NCBI RefSeq assembly: GCF_900142645.1 | Contig: NZ_FRBP01000005.1 | Span: 124,001-188,000, forward strand | DNA: 64,000 nucleotides | DNA from: Eubacterium callanderi | Lineage (GTDB): Bacteria > Bacillota > Clostridia > Eubacteriales > Eubacteriaceae | Direction of reading: 5' to 3' | Shown here: one piece after another, positions 1 through 8,286 of the stretch | Layout: every line of letters starts with the position of its first letter | Position numbering within the stretch: position 1 is the stretch's first letter | The notes under the pieces: generated by a model | Seen by the model: the letters and a program-made list of their open reading frames with translations, nothing else | Database searches by the model: none | Told to the model about the DNA's origin: nothing | Made by a program: the position numbers and the translations under genes

Positions 1-277
1 TAGACTTCATGTATGAATCGACCAAATGCAATGACGAGGACGCTGTGATCACACGTTTTCCAGAGAGGCAGCCCCGGTGCTGAAAGGCTGCCAGAACAAC
101 GATCATGGAAATCACCTTTGAGCAGGGTTTCTGAGCCAGCTGGTTAGGAAACCACGGGAAACCGTTATCTTTATTGAGTGGGCAGGCTCCCTTATAAGGG
201 CGCAGTCTGTCAATCTGGGTGGTACCGCGGAGTTTAGCGCTTCGTCCCTGCGTGTTGCAGGGGCGGAGCTTTTTTTA
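1..277 (+). promoter_or_regulatory. Isoleucine-specific T-box leader of ileS
   Basis: This is a transcription-attenuation leader that reads uncharged tRNA. The conserved T-box core (TGGGTGGTACCGCGG) lies at 216-230. Stem I is recognisable by the GGTGCTGAAAGG-type distal loop near 76-87 and by the 3' side GAAATCACCTTTGAGC. In that 3' side the specifier codon is ATC (111-113), which matches isoleucine and the downstream ileS. A hairpin terminator follows at 238-276. The T-box family predicts that uncharged tRNA-Ile stabilises the antiterminator. The first bases of stem I may lie just outside the window. Confidence 0.93.
238..276 (+). terminator. T-box terminator hairpin
   Basis: The stem CGTCCCTGC / GCAGGGGCG is followed by a seven-T tract (270-276). 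It would compete with the antiterminator formed by the T-box core at 216-230. Confidence 0.88.
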
Positions 278-335
278 ATGCTCAATAATCCTGCGAAATA
301 AAAATCAAAATAACATAACCAAATAAGGAGGCACT

Positions 336-3300
336 ATGGCTGTATTTAAAAATTTATCCAATGAATGTGTCAGTGAAACTGAAAATAAAATCGCCAGCCG
401 CTGGGAAGAGATGGATATCTTAGACAGAACCATCAAAAACCGGGACGACGCAGAAAATTTTGTATTTTATGAGGGGCCGCCGACGGCCAATGGAAAACCG
501 GGGATCCATCATGTGATCGCCCGTACCTTAAAAGACTCTGTCTGTAAATATCAGACCATGAAGGGATACCGGGTACTGCGTAAGGCCGGCTGGGATACCC
601 ACGGTCTGCCGGTTGAGATCGAGGTTGAAAAGCAGCTGGGCATCAGCAGCAAGCCAGAAATCGAAGCCTACGGCATTGCCGAGTTCAATAAGAAATGTAA
701 GGACTCCGTCTTCAGCTATGAAAAACAATGGCGTGAAATGAGCAAACGCATGGGCTATTTCATCGACCTGGAAAATCCCTACATCACCCTGGATAACAAC
801 TATATCGAATCTGTCTGGTGGATTCTGAATAAATTCTTTAACGAGGGCTTTATCTACGAGGGGCATAAAATCCTGCCCTACTGTCCGCGCTGTGGTACCG
901 GTCTGGCATCCCACGAGGTCGCTCAGGGCTATCAGGAGATCAAGACCAATACCGTTGTCGCTGCTTTCAAGCGCGCCGATGCCAACGAGTACTTCCTGGT
1001 CTGGACCACCACCCCGTGGACACTGGCCGCGAATGTCGCGCTGGCTGTTAATCCGGAAGCAGACTACATTAAGGCAAGAAGTAAAAGTGAGGTCTATATC
1101 TGCGCCAAAGTGCTGGCGCCGAAGCTGCTGGGCGATGACTACGAGATCATCGAGGAAATGAAGGGTAAAGCGCTTGAGAATATTCCCTATGAACGTCTCA
1201 TGGATTTTGTGCCCGTACCCCCAAATAAAAAGGCATTCTTTGTCACCTGTGCCGATTATGTCACCACTGAGGACGGTACCGGCGTGGTCCACATCGCTCC
1301 GGCTTTTGGGGAGGACGACTACCAGGTCGGACGTAAATACAACCTGCCTGTTCTCCAGCCTGTGGGCGAAGACGGCAAATATACCGAAACCCCATGGAAG
1401 GGCCGCTTTGTCATGGAAGACGGCCTGGATATTGAGATCATTACCTGGTTAAAAGAAAACGGCAAGCTGTTCAAAAAAGAAAAGGTGCTTCACAACTACC
1501 CACACTGCTGGCGCTGTAAGACACCGCTCTTATACTACGCGAAACCAAGCTGGTACATCGAAATGACTAAGATCAAGGACCGCCTTATTGAAAATAACAA
1601 TGGTGTGGACTGGTATCCCGAATTTGTGGGCGAAAAGCGCTTTGGCAACTGGCTGGAAAACCTCAACGACTGGGCGATCTCAAGAAGCCGTTACTGGGGA
1701 ACGCCGCTGCCCATCTGGCGCTGTGACGATGAAAACTGCGGCGAGCTGGCATCTGTCGGCTCCAGAGCTGAGCTGGCCGAAAGAGCCATTGAGGACATCA
1801 GTGAGGACATCGAGCTTCACCGCCCCTACGTGGACGACGTCCATCTGAGATGTCCGAAGTGTGGAAAGCCCATGACCCGGGTCAAGGACGTCATTGACTG
1901 CTGGTTTGATTCCGGCTCCATGCCCTTTGCCCAGTACCACTACCCCTTTGAAAACAAGGAGCTTTGGGAAAGCCAGTATCCGGCTGATTTCATCTGCGAG
2001 GGCATTGACCAGACCCGTGGATGGTTCTATTCCCTGCTGGCCATCTCCTCCTTTGTGACGGGAAAATCACCCTATAAAAAGGTTCTTGTCAATGATTTGA
2101 TCCTCGACGCGGAGGGACAGAAGATGTCCAAATCCAGAGGCAACACCGTAGATCCCTTTGAGCTCTTTGACCAATACGGCGCCGACGCTCTCCGTTGGTA
2201 CCTGCTTTATGTATCCCCAGCCTGGACGCCGACCCGCTTCGACGTGGAGGGCTTAAAGGAAGTACAGAGTAAATTCTTTAATACACTGAAGAACACCTAT
2301 AACTTCTTCACTCTGTACGCCAACACCGACGGCATCGACCCGAGAACCTTCTTTGTGGATTATCATAAGCGCCCGGAAATCGACCGCTGGATTCTGTCCA
2401 AGTACAACCGTCTGGTGCAGGAAGTTCGCGGCGAAATGGAAATCTACGACTTGACCAAGGCCGTCCGCAAGATCCAGAATTTTGTCAATGAGGATCTGTC
2501 CAACTGGTATATCCGCCGCAACCGCCGCCGTTTCTGGGGCAGTGAGCTGACAGAGGACAAAAAAGCGGTGTTCAACACCACCTTCGAGGTTTTGGAAGGT
2601 CTGGCAAGACTCGTCGCGCCGTTCGCGCCCTATATCAGCGAAGAAATCTACACTAAGCTGACCGGCGCCGAATCCGTCCATCTGGCGGATTACCCGGCCG
2701 TGAATGAAGACCTGATCGACGAGGCTGTGGAAGAACCCATGGACCTTGTACGCGATCTGGTAAGCCTTGGCCGGAGCGCCCGTGAGGAAGCGCAGATCAA
2801 GGTGCGTCAGCCGCTTTCAGAGATCATCATCGACGGCAAGTACAAGGATATCCTGGGCGACCTGACCAAGCTGATGGAGGAAGAGCTGAACATCAAAAAA
2901 GTCGACTTTGAGGAAAATCTGGGCGACTTCATGAATTATACCTTAAAACCAAATTTCAAGGTAGCGGGACCGATTCTCGGCAAAAATGTCAAGCTGCTGG
3001 GCAAAGCCCTGGCTGGTGTCAACCCTGCTGAAGTCGTGGCGAAGCTGGACGCCGGAGAAGTCTACCCGGTGGAAATCGACGACCAAACCATTGAGCTGAC
3101 CAAGGACTTTGTGGATATCCGTATCGCGGCCAAGGAAGGCTTTAATGTACAGACCGCCAACAATAAGTTCATCATTCTCGACACCACTCTGAATGAGGAC
3201 CTCATCAATGAGGGCTACGCCCGCGAATGTGTGTCCCGTATCCAGCAGCTGCGTAAAGGAAACGGCTTCGAGGTCAACGACCATATTGACATCACTTACC

Positions 3301-3455
3301 AGGCCGACGCAGAAGTCAGCGCCGCCATCGAAGCCTTTGCCAATTTCATCAAAAAAGAAACCCTGGCGGAGTCCATCACCAAGGGAGAAGGCAATCTGGA
3401 AGCCTGCACTCTCAACGGGCATGAGGCAGCCTTCGGGGTTGAGAAAGTTAAATAA
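336..3455 (+). CDS. ileS: Isoleucyl-tRNA synthetase, type 2 (IleRS2)
   Basis: This class I aminoacyl-tRNA synthetase charges tRNA-Ile in the cytoplasm. The 1039-residue length and overall sequence fit the eukaryote-like type 2 branch (IleRS2). The ATP-binding signature, normally HxGH, reads G-I-H-H at residues 56-59 (nt 501-512). KMSKS is intact at residues 596-600. An AAGGAGG Shine-Dalgarno sits just before the ATG. Control is by the T-box leader upstream, and a strong terminator follows. Type 2 enzymes are generally mupirocin-tolerant. The swapped GxHH signature has been linked to very high resistance in other IleRS2 proteins; resistance here is an inference from that motif. The identity is secure. 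Confidence 0.97.
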   Translation: MAVFKNLSNECVSETENKIASRWEEMDILDRTIKNRDDAENFVFYEGPPTANGKPGIHHVIARTLKDSVCKYQTMKGYRVLRKAGWDTHGLPVEIEVEKQLGISSKPEIEAYGIAEFNKKCKDSVFSYEKQWREMSKRMGYFIDLENPYITLDNNYIESVWWILNKFFNEGFIYEGHKILPYCPRCGTGLASHEVAQGYQEIKTNTVVAAFKRADANEYFLVWTTTPWTLAANVALAVNPEADYIKARSKSEVYICAKVLAPKLLGDDYEIIEEMKGKALENIPYERLMDFVPVPPNKKAFFVTCADYVTTEDGTGVVHIAPAFGEDDYQVGRKYNLPVLQPVGEDGKYTETPWKGRFVMEDGLDIEIITWLKENGKLFKKEKVLHNYPHCWRCKTPLLYYAKPSWYIEMTKIKDRLIENNNGVDWYPEFVGEKRFGNWLENLNDWAISRSRYWGTPLPIWRCDDENCGELASVGSRAELAERAIEDISEDIELHRPYVDDVHLRCPKCGKPMTRVKDVIDCWFDSGSMPFAQYHYPFENKELWESQYPADFICEGIDQTRGWFYSLLAISSFVTGKSPYKKVLVNDLILDAEGQKMSKSRGNTVDPFELFDQYGADALRWYLLYVSPAWTPTRFDVEGLKEVQSKFFNTLKNTYNFFTLYANTDGIDPRTFFVDYHKRPEIDRWILSKYNRLVQEVRGEMEIYDLTKAVRKIQNFVNEDLSNWYIRRNRRRFWGSELTEDKKAVFNTTFEVLEGLARLVAPFAPYISEEIYTKLTGAESVHLADYPAVNEDLIDEAVEEPMDLVRDLVSLGRSAREEAQIKVRQPLSEIIIDGKYKDILGDLTKLMEEELNIKKVDFEENLGDFMNYTLKPNFKVAGPILGKNVKLLGKALAGVNPAEVVAKLDAGEVYPVEIDDQTIELTKDFVDIRIAAKEGFNVQTANNKFIILDTTLNEDLINEGYARECVSRIQQLRKGNGFEVNDHIDITYQADAEVSAAIEAFANFIKKETLAESITKGEGNLEACTLNGHEAAFGVEKVK

Positions 3456-3471
3456 AGGTTAGGACTAAAAC

Positions 3472-3512
3472 CGCCGGAACACTGTTCATATAGTGTTCCG
3501 GCTTTGTTTTTT
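3472..3512 (+). terminator. Terminator after ileS
   Basis: An 11-bp perfect stem (GCCGGAACACT / AGTGTTCCGGC, 3473-3502) is followed by a T-rich tail to 3512. Confidence 0.9.
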
Positions 3513-3653
3513 ATAATAATCAAACATAATTCTTAAAATAAATATTTTTACAAAATGCTAAAAACAGTATAAGAATGCGGGATAAGCGATAAGGTGAGGA
3601 TAAAACAAGAAGAAAAGAAGGATTATCCATAACTTTTAGCGAATGTGATAACA

Positions 3654-3682
3654 TTTACTTTTCGTAAACAGAGTGCTATAAT
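3654..3682 (+). promoter_or_regulatory. Predicted sigma-A promoter of the AraC-type gene
   Basis: TTTACT (3654-3659), a 17-bp spacer and TATAAT (3677-3682) lie about 40 bp ahead of the coding start. The roughly 140 bp between the ileS terminator and this promoter is AT-rich with nothing else recognised. Confidence 0.7.
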
Positions 3683-3722
3683 ATTAAATTAATACAGAAC
3701 CTGTTTGAGGGGAGACAAACAC

Positions 3723-5309
3723 TTGGATGTTAAGAAAAAATATACTGAGAATTCTGGATGGGACTGGTTTTTAAAAACCTCTGTAGTTTGGATTTTAGTC
3801 ATCCTTTTTTTCGCTTTCCTGGCATACCGCTATGTCAGCACCATGTTGCCCGGGGACACACAGGGGACATTTACGGATATCCTGTTGAAAATCACGGTTT
3901 TAGTCATTGTTATCGGGCTTTTTCTCAATTTCTTTATTCTACAGAACTATTACATTGCTATTTCACGCATTATTGGAATACTGGATGAAAACAACAGCAG
4001 CCCTGTGGATGATTATTATACGACACAGAATCCCGCGGGTCATATTTTCCAGACCTTTGATCAATTTTATAAAGAGTACGATACCTATAAGAGTAAAGTC
4101 GAGCAACAGAAAGATATCCTATTTGAAAATTTTCTGATCCGTCTGCTAAAGGGGCATATTCAGAATGAGGCCATCTACTACCAGCTCATGGAGGAATATG
4201 ATTTTGATATCCGCAGCCATGAATTTGTTTTGGTGCTCTTTGACGTAGTTTCCGACGAGAACCAGATCGAGGACGAAAAGCTAAACTATATTTATGCTTT
4301 TATCCGGGAAAATTTTTCTTCCTATATGAAACGCATTTACCAGTGTTATGGCACTGAAATTGACGGCCGTATCGCCTGTTTTATTTTATCCGATGTGGCA
4401 TCACTCGACACCACAGTCTCATCTATCGAGATCGAGCGTATGGTCAAACTCATGCGGGACAATATCTGGCATGAGTTTAATTATGATCTCTGGGTCTGTG
4501 TCAGTGGTGTCCACCGGGGAATCCCCGGCTGCAAAACTGCCTATTTTCAAACAGTAGAAACATTGCAGAAGGCCCGCCTGACGGGAAGTGACACACATAT
4601 TCTCTTTTACACAGACTACATGGCCGGACAGCCCTATAAAGGCAACGAACAGCTGTGGTTTAAATATGAGCATCATTTTATCAATGCCATCAACGCCGGG
4701 GACTATGAGGAGGCCTCGAAAATTTTCAATAAGCTTTTAAAAAATGATTACATCACAGGGGCTTCATCGCTTAACCTGGCGCGTTTCCGGCTGTTCGGGC
4801 TGCTGAATTCCATGATCAACGCATTGGGGGAGGTCCGTCTATCCCTGGACGTGGAATTTTTTGATCAGCTGGATGCCCAGCGGCTTTTGCTGGAATGTAA
4901 ATCCCTGCCAGAACTGGAGGCTGTATCTCAGGAGATCTTTGAAAAGATCAACCAGTATTCTGCGGGAGATCTGGTATCAGCCGCAGACAGCAAGATGCAG
5001 CGGGTGAGCGCGTACCTTAAAAGCCATTATCAGGACTCGAACCTGAACGCTGTGGCTGTGGCCGAGGAATTTAATATGAATCCCTCCTATTTTTCCAGAA
5101 GCTTTAAAAAAGCCATGGGCACACGGTTCAGCGATTATCTGTCAAGGCTGAGGATACAGGAGGCCTGCCGTCTTTTACGGGAGTCGGACCGGACAATCAC
5201 AGATATCGCTGAGCAGGTAGGGTACAATAACGCCCTGACACTGACCCGGACTTTTAAAAAGATTGAGGGCACAACGCCCGGGCAGTATAGACAGAGCAAT
5301 CATATTTAA
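3723..5309 (+). CDS. Membrane-anchored AraC-family transcriptional regulator
   Basis: The N-terminus has two hydrophobic segments (about residues 15-38 and 55-80 from the TTG at 3723). They are followed by a roughly 330-residue sensory/linker region and a C-terminal AraC/XylS DNA-binding domain of about 100 residues with two helix-turn-helix units (AVAEEFNMNPSYFSRSF and DIAEQVGYNNALTLTRTF). I chose TTG 3723 because GAGGGGA lies about 9 bp upstream. The more upstream TTG at 3705 overlaps that ribosome site. It sits 14 bp ahead of a DMT transporter and near a corrinoid methyltransferase operon, so it may regulate one or both; this is inferred from position only. The ligand is unknown. Confidence 0.85.
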   Translation: MDVKKKYTENSGWDWFLKTSVVWILVILFFAFLAYRYVSTMLPGDTQGTFTDILLKITVLVIVIGLFLNFFILQNYYIAISRIIGILDENNSSPVDDYYTTQNPAGHIFQTFDQFYKEYDTYKSKVEQQKDILFENFLIRLLKGHIQNEAIYYQLMEEYDFDIRSHEFVLVLFDVVSDENQIEDEKLNYIYAFIRENFSSYMKRIYQCYGTEIDGRIACFILSDVASLDTTVSSIEIERMVKLMRDNIWHEFNYDLWVCVSGVHRGIPGCKTAYFQTVETLQKARLTGSDTHILFYTDYMAGQPYKGNEQLWFKYEHHFINAINAGDYEEASKIFNKLLKNDYITGASSLNLARFRLFGLLNSMINALGEVRLSLDVEFFDQLDAQRLLLECKSLPELEAVSQEIFEKINQYSAGDLVSAADSKMQRVSAYLKSHYQDSNLNAVAVAEEFNMNPSYFSRSFKKAMGTRFSDYLSRLRIQEACRLLRESDRTITDIAEQVGYNNALTLTRTFKKIEGTTPGQYRQSNHI

Positions 5310-5323
5310 AAAGGAATGCAATT

Positions 5324-6616
5324 ATGAAAAATGATAACCTCGTTGGCTATAAACAAAATATCATCCGATGTAATCTGGGCTTCCGCTATGCCCTGATCTG
5401 CGGCACCTGTTGGGGGATGGCCTATATCCTCATCACCTCGGTCATGAAAATACACCAGAGTGACAGCTATTCCATGACAATGCTGCCCACCGTGCTGGCC
5501 ACCGCGACCACTTTTATGGTGACGGCCATCAACCTGGTGTGGATCGGTTCACAGCATAAGTTTAAGGAATTTCTTCGGTGCCTGCATTCTCCGTCGGTTA
5601 TCAGTAAGGTGGCATTGGCGGCTCTGGCAGGCGGGATCGCGGCCTTTTGCACCTACATTCTCGCCTTGTCCGACACGGTTTTTTCGACTATTGCGGTGCT
5701 GTTTTATCCTGTGCTCACAGCCGCTATCGCGCGCAAATGGTATAAAGAGATTATCAGCTGGCAGTGTGCCCTGGGAATCCTTGTTATCCTGGTATGCTCC
5801 AGTCTGATCTATCTGCCCAATCTTTTTGCAGAGAGCAGCAATTCACTCATGTTGTCCCTGTTTGGGATCGCGGCCGGCATTGGCTGGGGAGTAGAGGCAG
5901 CCATTGTTGGAAAGCTCTGTGAGACCTCAGACTCGGATGTGTGTCTGGGGATACGTTTCTGCTTTGAGAGTCTGCTCTGGCTGATGGTGTGTCTGTTCCT
6001 GCTGTTTACAGGATCACCGATCCTCGCTGCTTTTAAGGCCTGCTTCCAGAGTCAGAGCGCATGGATGATCCTGGGCATCGGGATTTTTCTGGCTGTCAAT
6101 TATATTAACTGGTATCGGAGTATTGTCTTTATCGGGGCCTGCAGGGGGCCGGCGGTCAGCAATCTTTCCGGCTTTATTCTGCTGGTGCTCAGTATGGTTT
6201 TTTTCATGGACACGCCGGACTGGTACACTATTTTGGCGGCCTCAGGCTCCCTGATAGGGGTGGTCATTGTTTATATGGACTGCGCCAACTCGGACGGCCT
6301 GCCGCTGCTGCGCCAGAAAAACACGGTCAGCTCTCTGGTAGAAAGGGAGAAAAACGTGAAACGCCCGCCGGCTAAAATTGCCATTCTGGAGCATCTGGAG
6401 GACGCCCAGAAGCTATGGGACTATGAAATTGCAGATTATATTGAAGCCTATGAAAAAAACTATACCACTGAGTACAGGGAGCTGGTGAGAGAATGGACTG
6501 TGGAAATGCGTGCCATGGGCCTGATCGAAATCGTCCAGGAAACCGTCGATAACGGTGAGCATTTTCAGCGTGGAAAACGGCTCTGCCAGTATCGGCTGGT
6601 AAAAAAAGAGGAATAG
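5324..6616 (+). CDS. DMT-superfamily (EamA-like) transporter with a cytoplasmic C-terminal extension
   Basis: About ten hydrophobic helices span residues 20-325, in the pattern of drug/metabolite transporters. A hydrophilic tail of about 100 residues (330-430) follows, is rich in charged residues and is probably helical; its RELVREWTVEMRAMGLIEI stretch could be a small winged-helix or interaction domain. The paralogue at 9740, inside the methyltransferase operon, lacks the tail. It is probably cotranscribed with the AraC-type regulator 14 bp upstream and ends in a shared bidirectional terminator. The substrate is unknown; a quaternary amine is plausible from the neighbourhood. Confidence 0.8.
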   Translation: MKNDNLVGYKQNIIRCNLGFRYALICGTCWGMAYILITSVMKIHQSDSYSMTMLPTVLATATTFMVTAINLVWIGSQHKFKEFLRCLHSPSVISKVALAALAGGIAAFCTYILALSDTVFSTIAVLFYPVLTAAIARKWYKEIISWQCALGILVILVCSSLIYLPNLFAESSNSLMLSLFGIAAGIGWGVEAAIVGKLCETSDSDVCLGIRFCFESLLWLMVCLFLLFTGSPILAAFKACFQSQSAWMILGIGIFLAVNYINWYRSIVFIGACRGPAVSNLSGFILLVLSMVFFMDTPDWYTILAASGSLIGVVIVYMDCANSDGLPLLRQKNTVSSLVEREKNVKRPPAKIAILEHLEDAQKLWDYEIADYIEAYEKNYTTEYRELVREWTVEMRAMGLIEIVQETVDNGEHFQRGKRLCQYRLVKKEE

Positions 6617-6617
6617 A

Positions 6618-6655
6618 AAAAACCCGCCGCAGGGGAGCCCGCGGCGGGTTTTTAT
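6618..6655. terminator. Bidirectional terminator between convergent genes
   Basis: The stem ACCCGCCGC / GCGGCGGGT is flanked by A and T runs. It separates the transporter from the minus-strand kinase that ends at 6659. Confidence 0.92.
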
Positions 6656-6658
6656 TTT

Positions 6659-7927
6659 TTATTTAAAGGCTTTTCTGAAAGCTTCCTCGTTGGCCTCGAG
6701 CCATTTCAGACAGGCCACAAAGTGCTGGGTGTAGAAAAGGTACTCGTAGGGGTCCAGGGTGGAGTCGTAAACACAGGCAGAGCTGCACCAGCCCAAATCG
6801 TAGAGGGCCCCTTGTATGGTTACCTCGTAGAGATACTTTTTCTCAATGGCTGTCAGAGGCTCAATGCCGCCGGCTTTATGGAGTTCTTCGTCGTAAGTTT
6901 TTACGAACAGGGACGCTCGGCCCAGGTTAATGATGCCATTGGTATCAGAGAGCCAGGAGGAGAAGCAGTAGTGGATGGCCAGACCCAGCTCGAACAGACG
7001 GGAGTCGATTTTTGCCATATCATAGTCAAAGCTGCCGCAGACCTCGCCGTTGTCCAGGTATTTAAAGTTGCCGGGGTGGAAGTCGCAGTGGCAGACGTTG
7101 GAAACCATGGTATTATAATCGGCGTCTGGAATCACTGAGCGTTCGCACATTTTGGCAAAGTAGTCGTAGTTGGCGTCATAGTATTCAGTATAAACATTTT
7201 CAAAGCCTGCTTCGGCGTAGCTTTTGCGGTATTCCTTCAGGGTTTTCGGGAATTTCCTGATGATTTCATTCACGGTGATGTCCTCATTGTCCATGATGTT
7301 GTCTCCGTGGCGCCCTTCGGGGTCAAATCCGCGGGTTGAGTTGTGGAATTCGGCCAGCGATTTTGCCGCTGAGGTGACAGTAAGATCGGCGACTCCAGCG
7401 TTGGCCCAATTGGGAATCCAGTCGTAGTGTGCTTTCCCGCCCACAAAGTTAAAAACAGCAAAATAGCTTTTGGTCTCGCCCTCAGTGGTGGTTTCCGTTA
7501 CCTCGTGATAGGTTTTACCATCCTTGGCTGGGATGGGGACCGCACCATAGCTGAACCCGTTTTCCCTGGCGTACTTCAGCATACTGTGTTCAAAGAGCAG
7601 GGATTCCAGTTCCTTGCCGTTTTTGTATTTACGGACAAACCAGGTTTGTTTTTCACCGTTCTTTTCAGTATAGATACCAAAGGATGTGTTGATGTATCCG
7701 CCAAAGATCTGATATACGTCCAGCAATGTTCCGATATCATAGTAATTTTCCACAAGGTCCCTCAGCTGTGTGTACAGATAGGACTCACGCGTTTTGGCCA
7801 GAACGTCATCCAGATATTCCTGCATACCGGAGGCGGCGTTAAAAATGTTTAACAGCGCCTGGGCGTTTGCAGGGGGATAGTTCTTCATAATCTCGGTCTG
7901 CATTTCAATAAATTTTCCGTCTACCAT
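6659..7927 (-). CDS. APH/choline-kinase-fold small-molecule phosphotransferase
   Basis: This 422-residue protein has the aminoglycoside phosphotransferase / homoserine kinase II fold. The catalytic loop reads HCDFHPGNFKY, the HxDxHxxN Brenner-type motif. The metal-binding segment after it is SFDYDMAKIDSRLFELG, and a nucleotide-binding N-lobe surrounds FVRKYKNG. The family phosphorylates hydroxyls on small amines, amino acids or antibiotics. It is divergent from the MttB-family operon, with 359 bp of shared regulatory DNA, so a substrate tied to methylated-amine metabolism is plausible but unproven. It is longer than typical homoserine kinases because of about 60 extra N-terminal residues. Confidence 0.75.
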   Translation of the reverse strand: MVDGKFIEMQTEIMKNYPPANAQALLNIFNAASGMQEYLDDVLAKTRESYLYTQLRDLVENYYDIGTLLDVYQIFGGYINTSFGIYTEKNGEKQTWFVRKYKNGKELESLLFEHSMLKYARENGFSYGAVPIPAKDGKTYHEVTETTTEGETKSYFAVFNFVGGKAHYDWIPNWANAGVADLTVTSAAKSLAEFHNSTRGFDPEGRHGDNIMDNEDITVNEIIRKFPKTLKEYRKSYAEAGFENVYTEYYDANYDYFAKMCERSVIPDADYNTMVSNVCHCDFHPGNFKYLDNGEVCGSFDYDMAKIDSRLFELGLAIHYCFSSWLSDTNGIINLGRASLFVKTYDEELHKAGGIEPLTAIEKKYLYEVTIQGALYDLGWCSSACVYDSTLDPYEYLFYTQHFVACLKWLEANEEAFRKAFK

Positions 7928-8286
7928 TTTTTATTCCCCTTTTTATATTTATTGGGCAGCCCGTGTACAGGGCGCCCTGATCTGTTTTCAGGATAGCACA
8001 GTTTTTTTGAAATCGAAATCAGCAGTTTTTGATATTACGATCCTCCAGTGCAGAATGTCAAAATTTGATTTCAATGGAAATTTTTGAAGGTTTTCAGCCA
8101 GCACACCATCTTTTTTTGATCAGTGACCATAAAAAATTGAAAGAGGCATCAAAATTTGATTTTGGAGAAATATGCATGCAGATGTCAGAACCTGCGCGTT
8201 GTCAGCGGGGGGGAAAACAGGCTATGATAGAGCCATGAAACGAACGGGCCGTTCAGAAAAGCAAAAATTCAGGAGGAGTAATAAAC
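7928..8286. promoter_or_regulatory. Divergent regulatory region with two TCAAAATTTGATTT repeats
   Basis: The 359-bp gap between the kinase and the methyltransferase operon holds an identical 14-bp sequence, TCAAAATTTGATTT, at 8058-8071 and 8149-8162, 91 bp apart. Each copy contains the inverted repeat TCAAA-A-TTTGA. That is the expected look of a pair of operator half-sites for a dimeric regulator. The identity of the regulator is inferred; the AraC-type protein at 3723 is the nearest candidate. Confidence 0.55.
8199..8228 (+). promoter_or_regulatory. Predicted sigma-A promoter of the methyltransferase operon
   Basis: TTGTCA (8199-8204), an 18-bp spacer and TATGAT (8223-8228) are followed by an AGGAGGAG ribosome site at 8271-8278 and the ATG at 8287. 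Confidence 0.65.
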
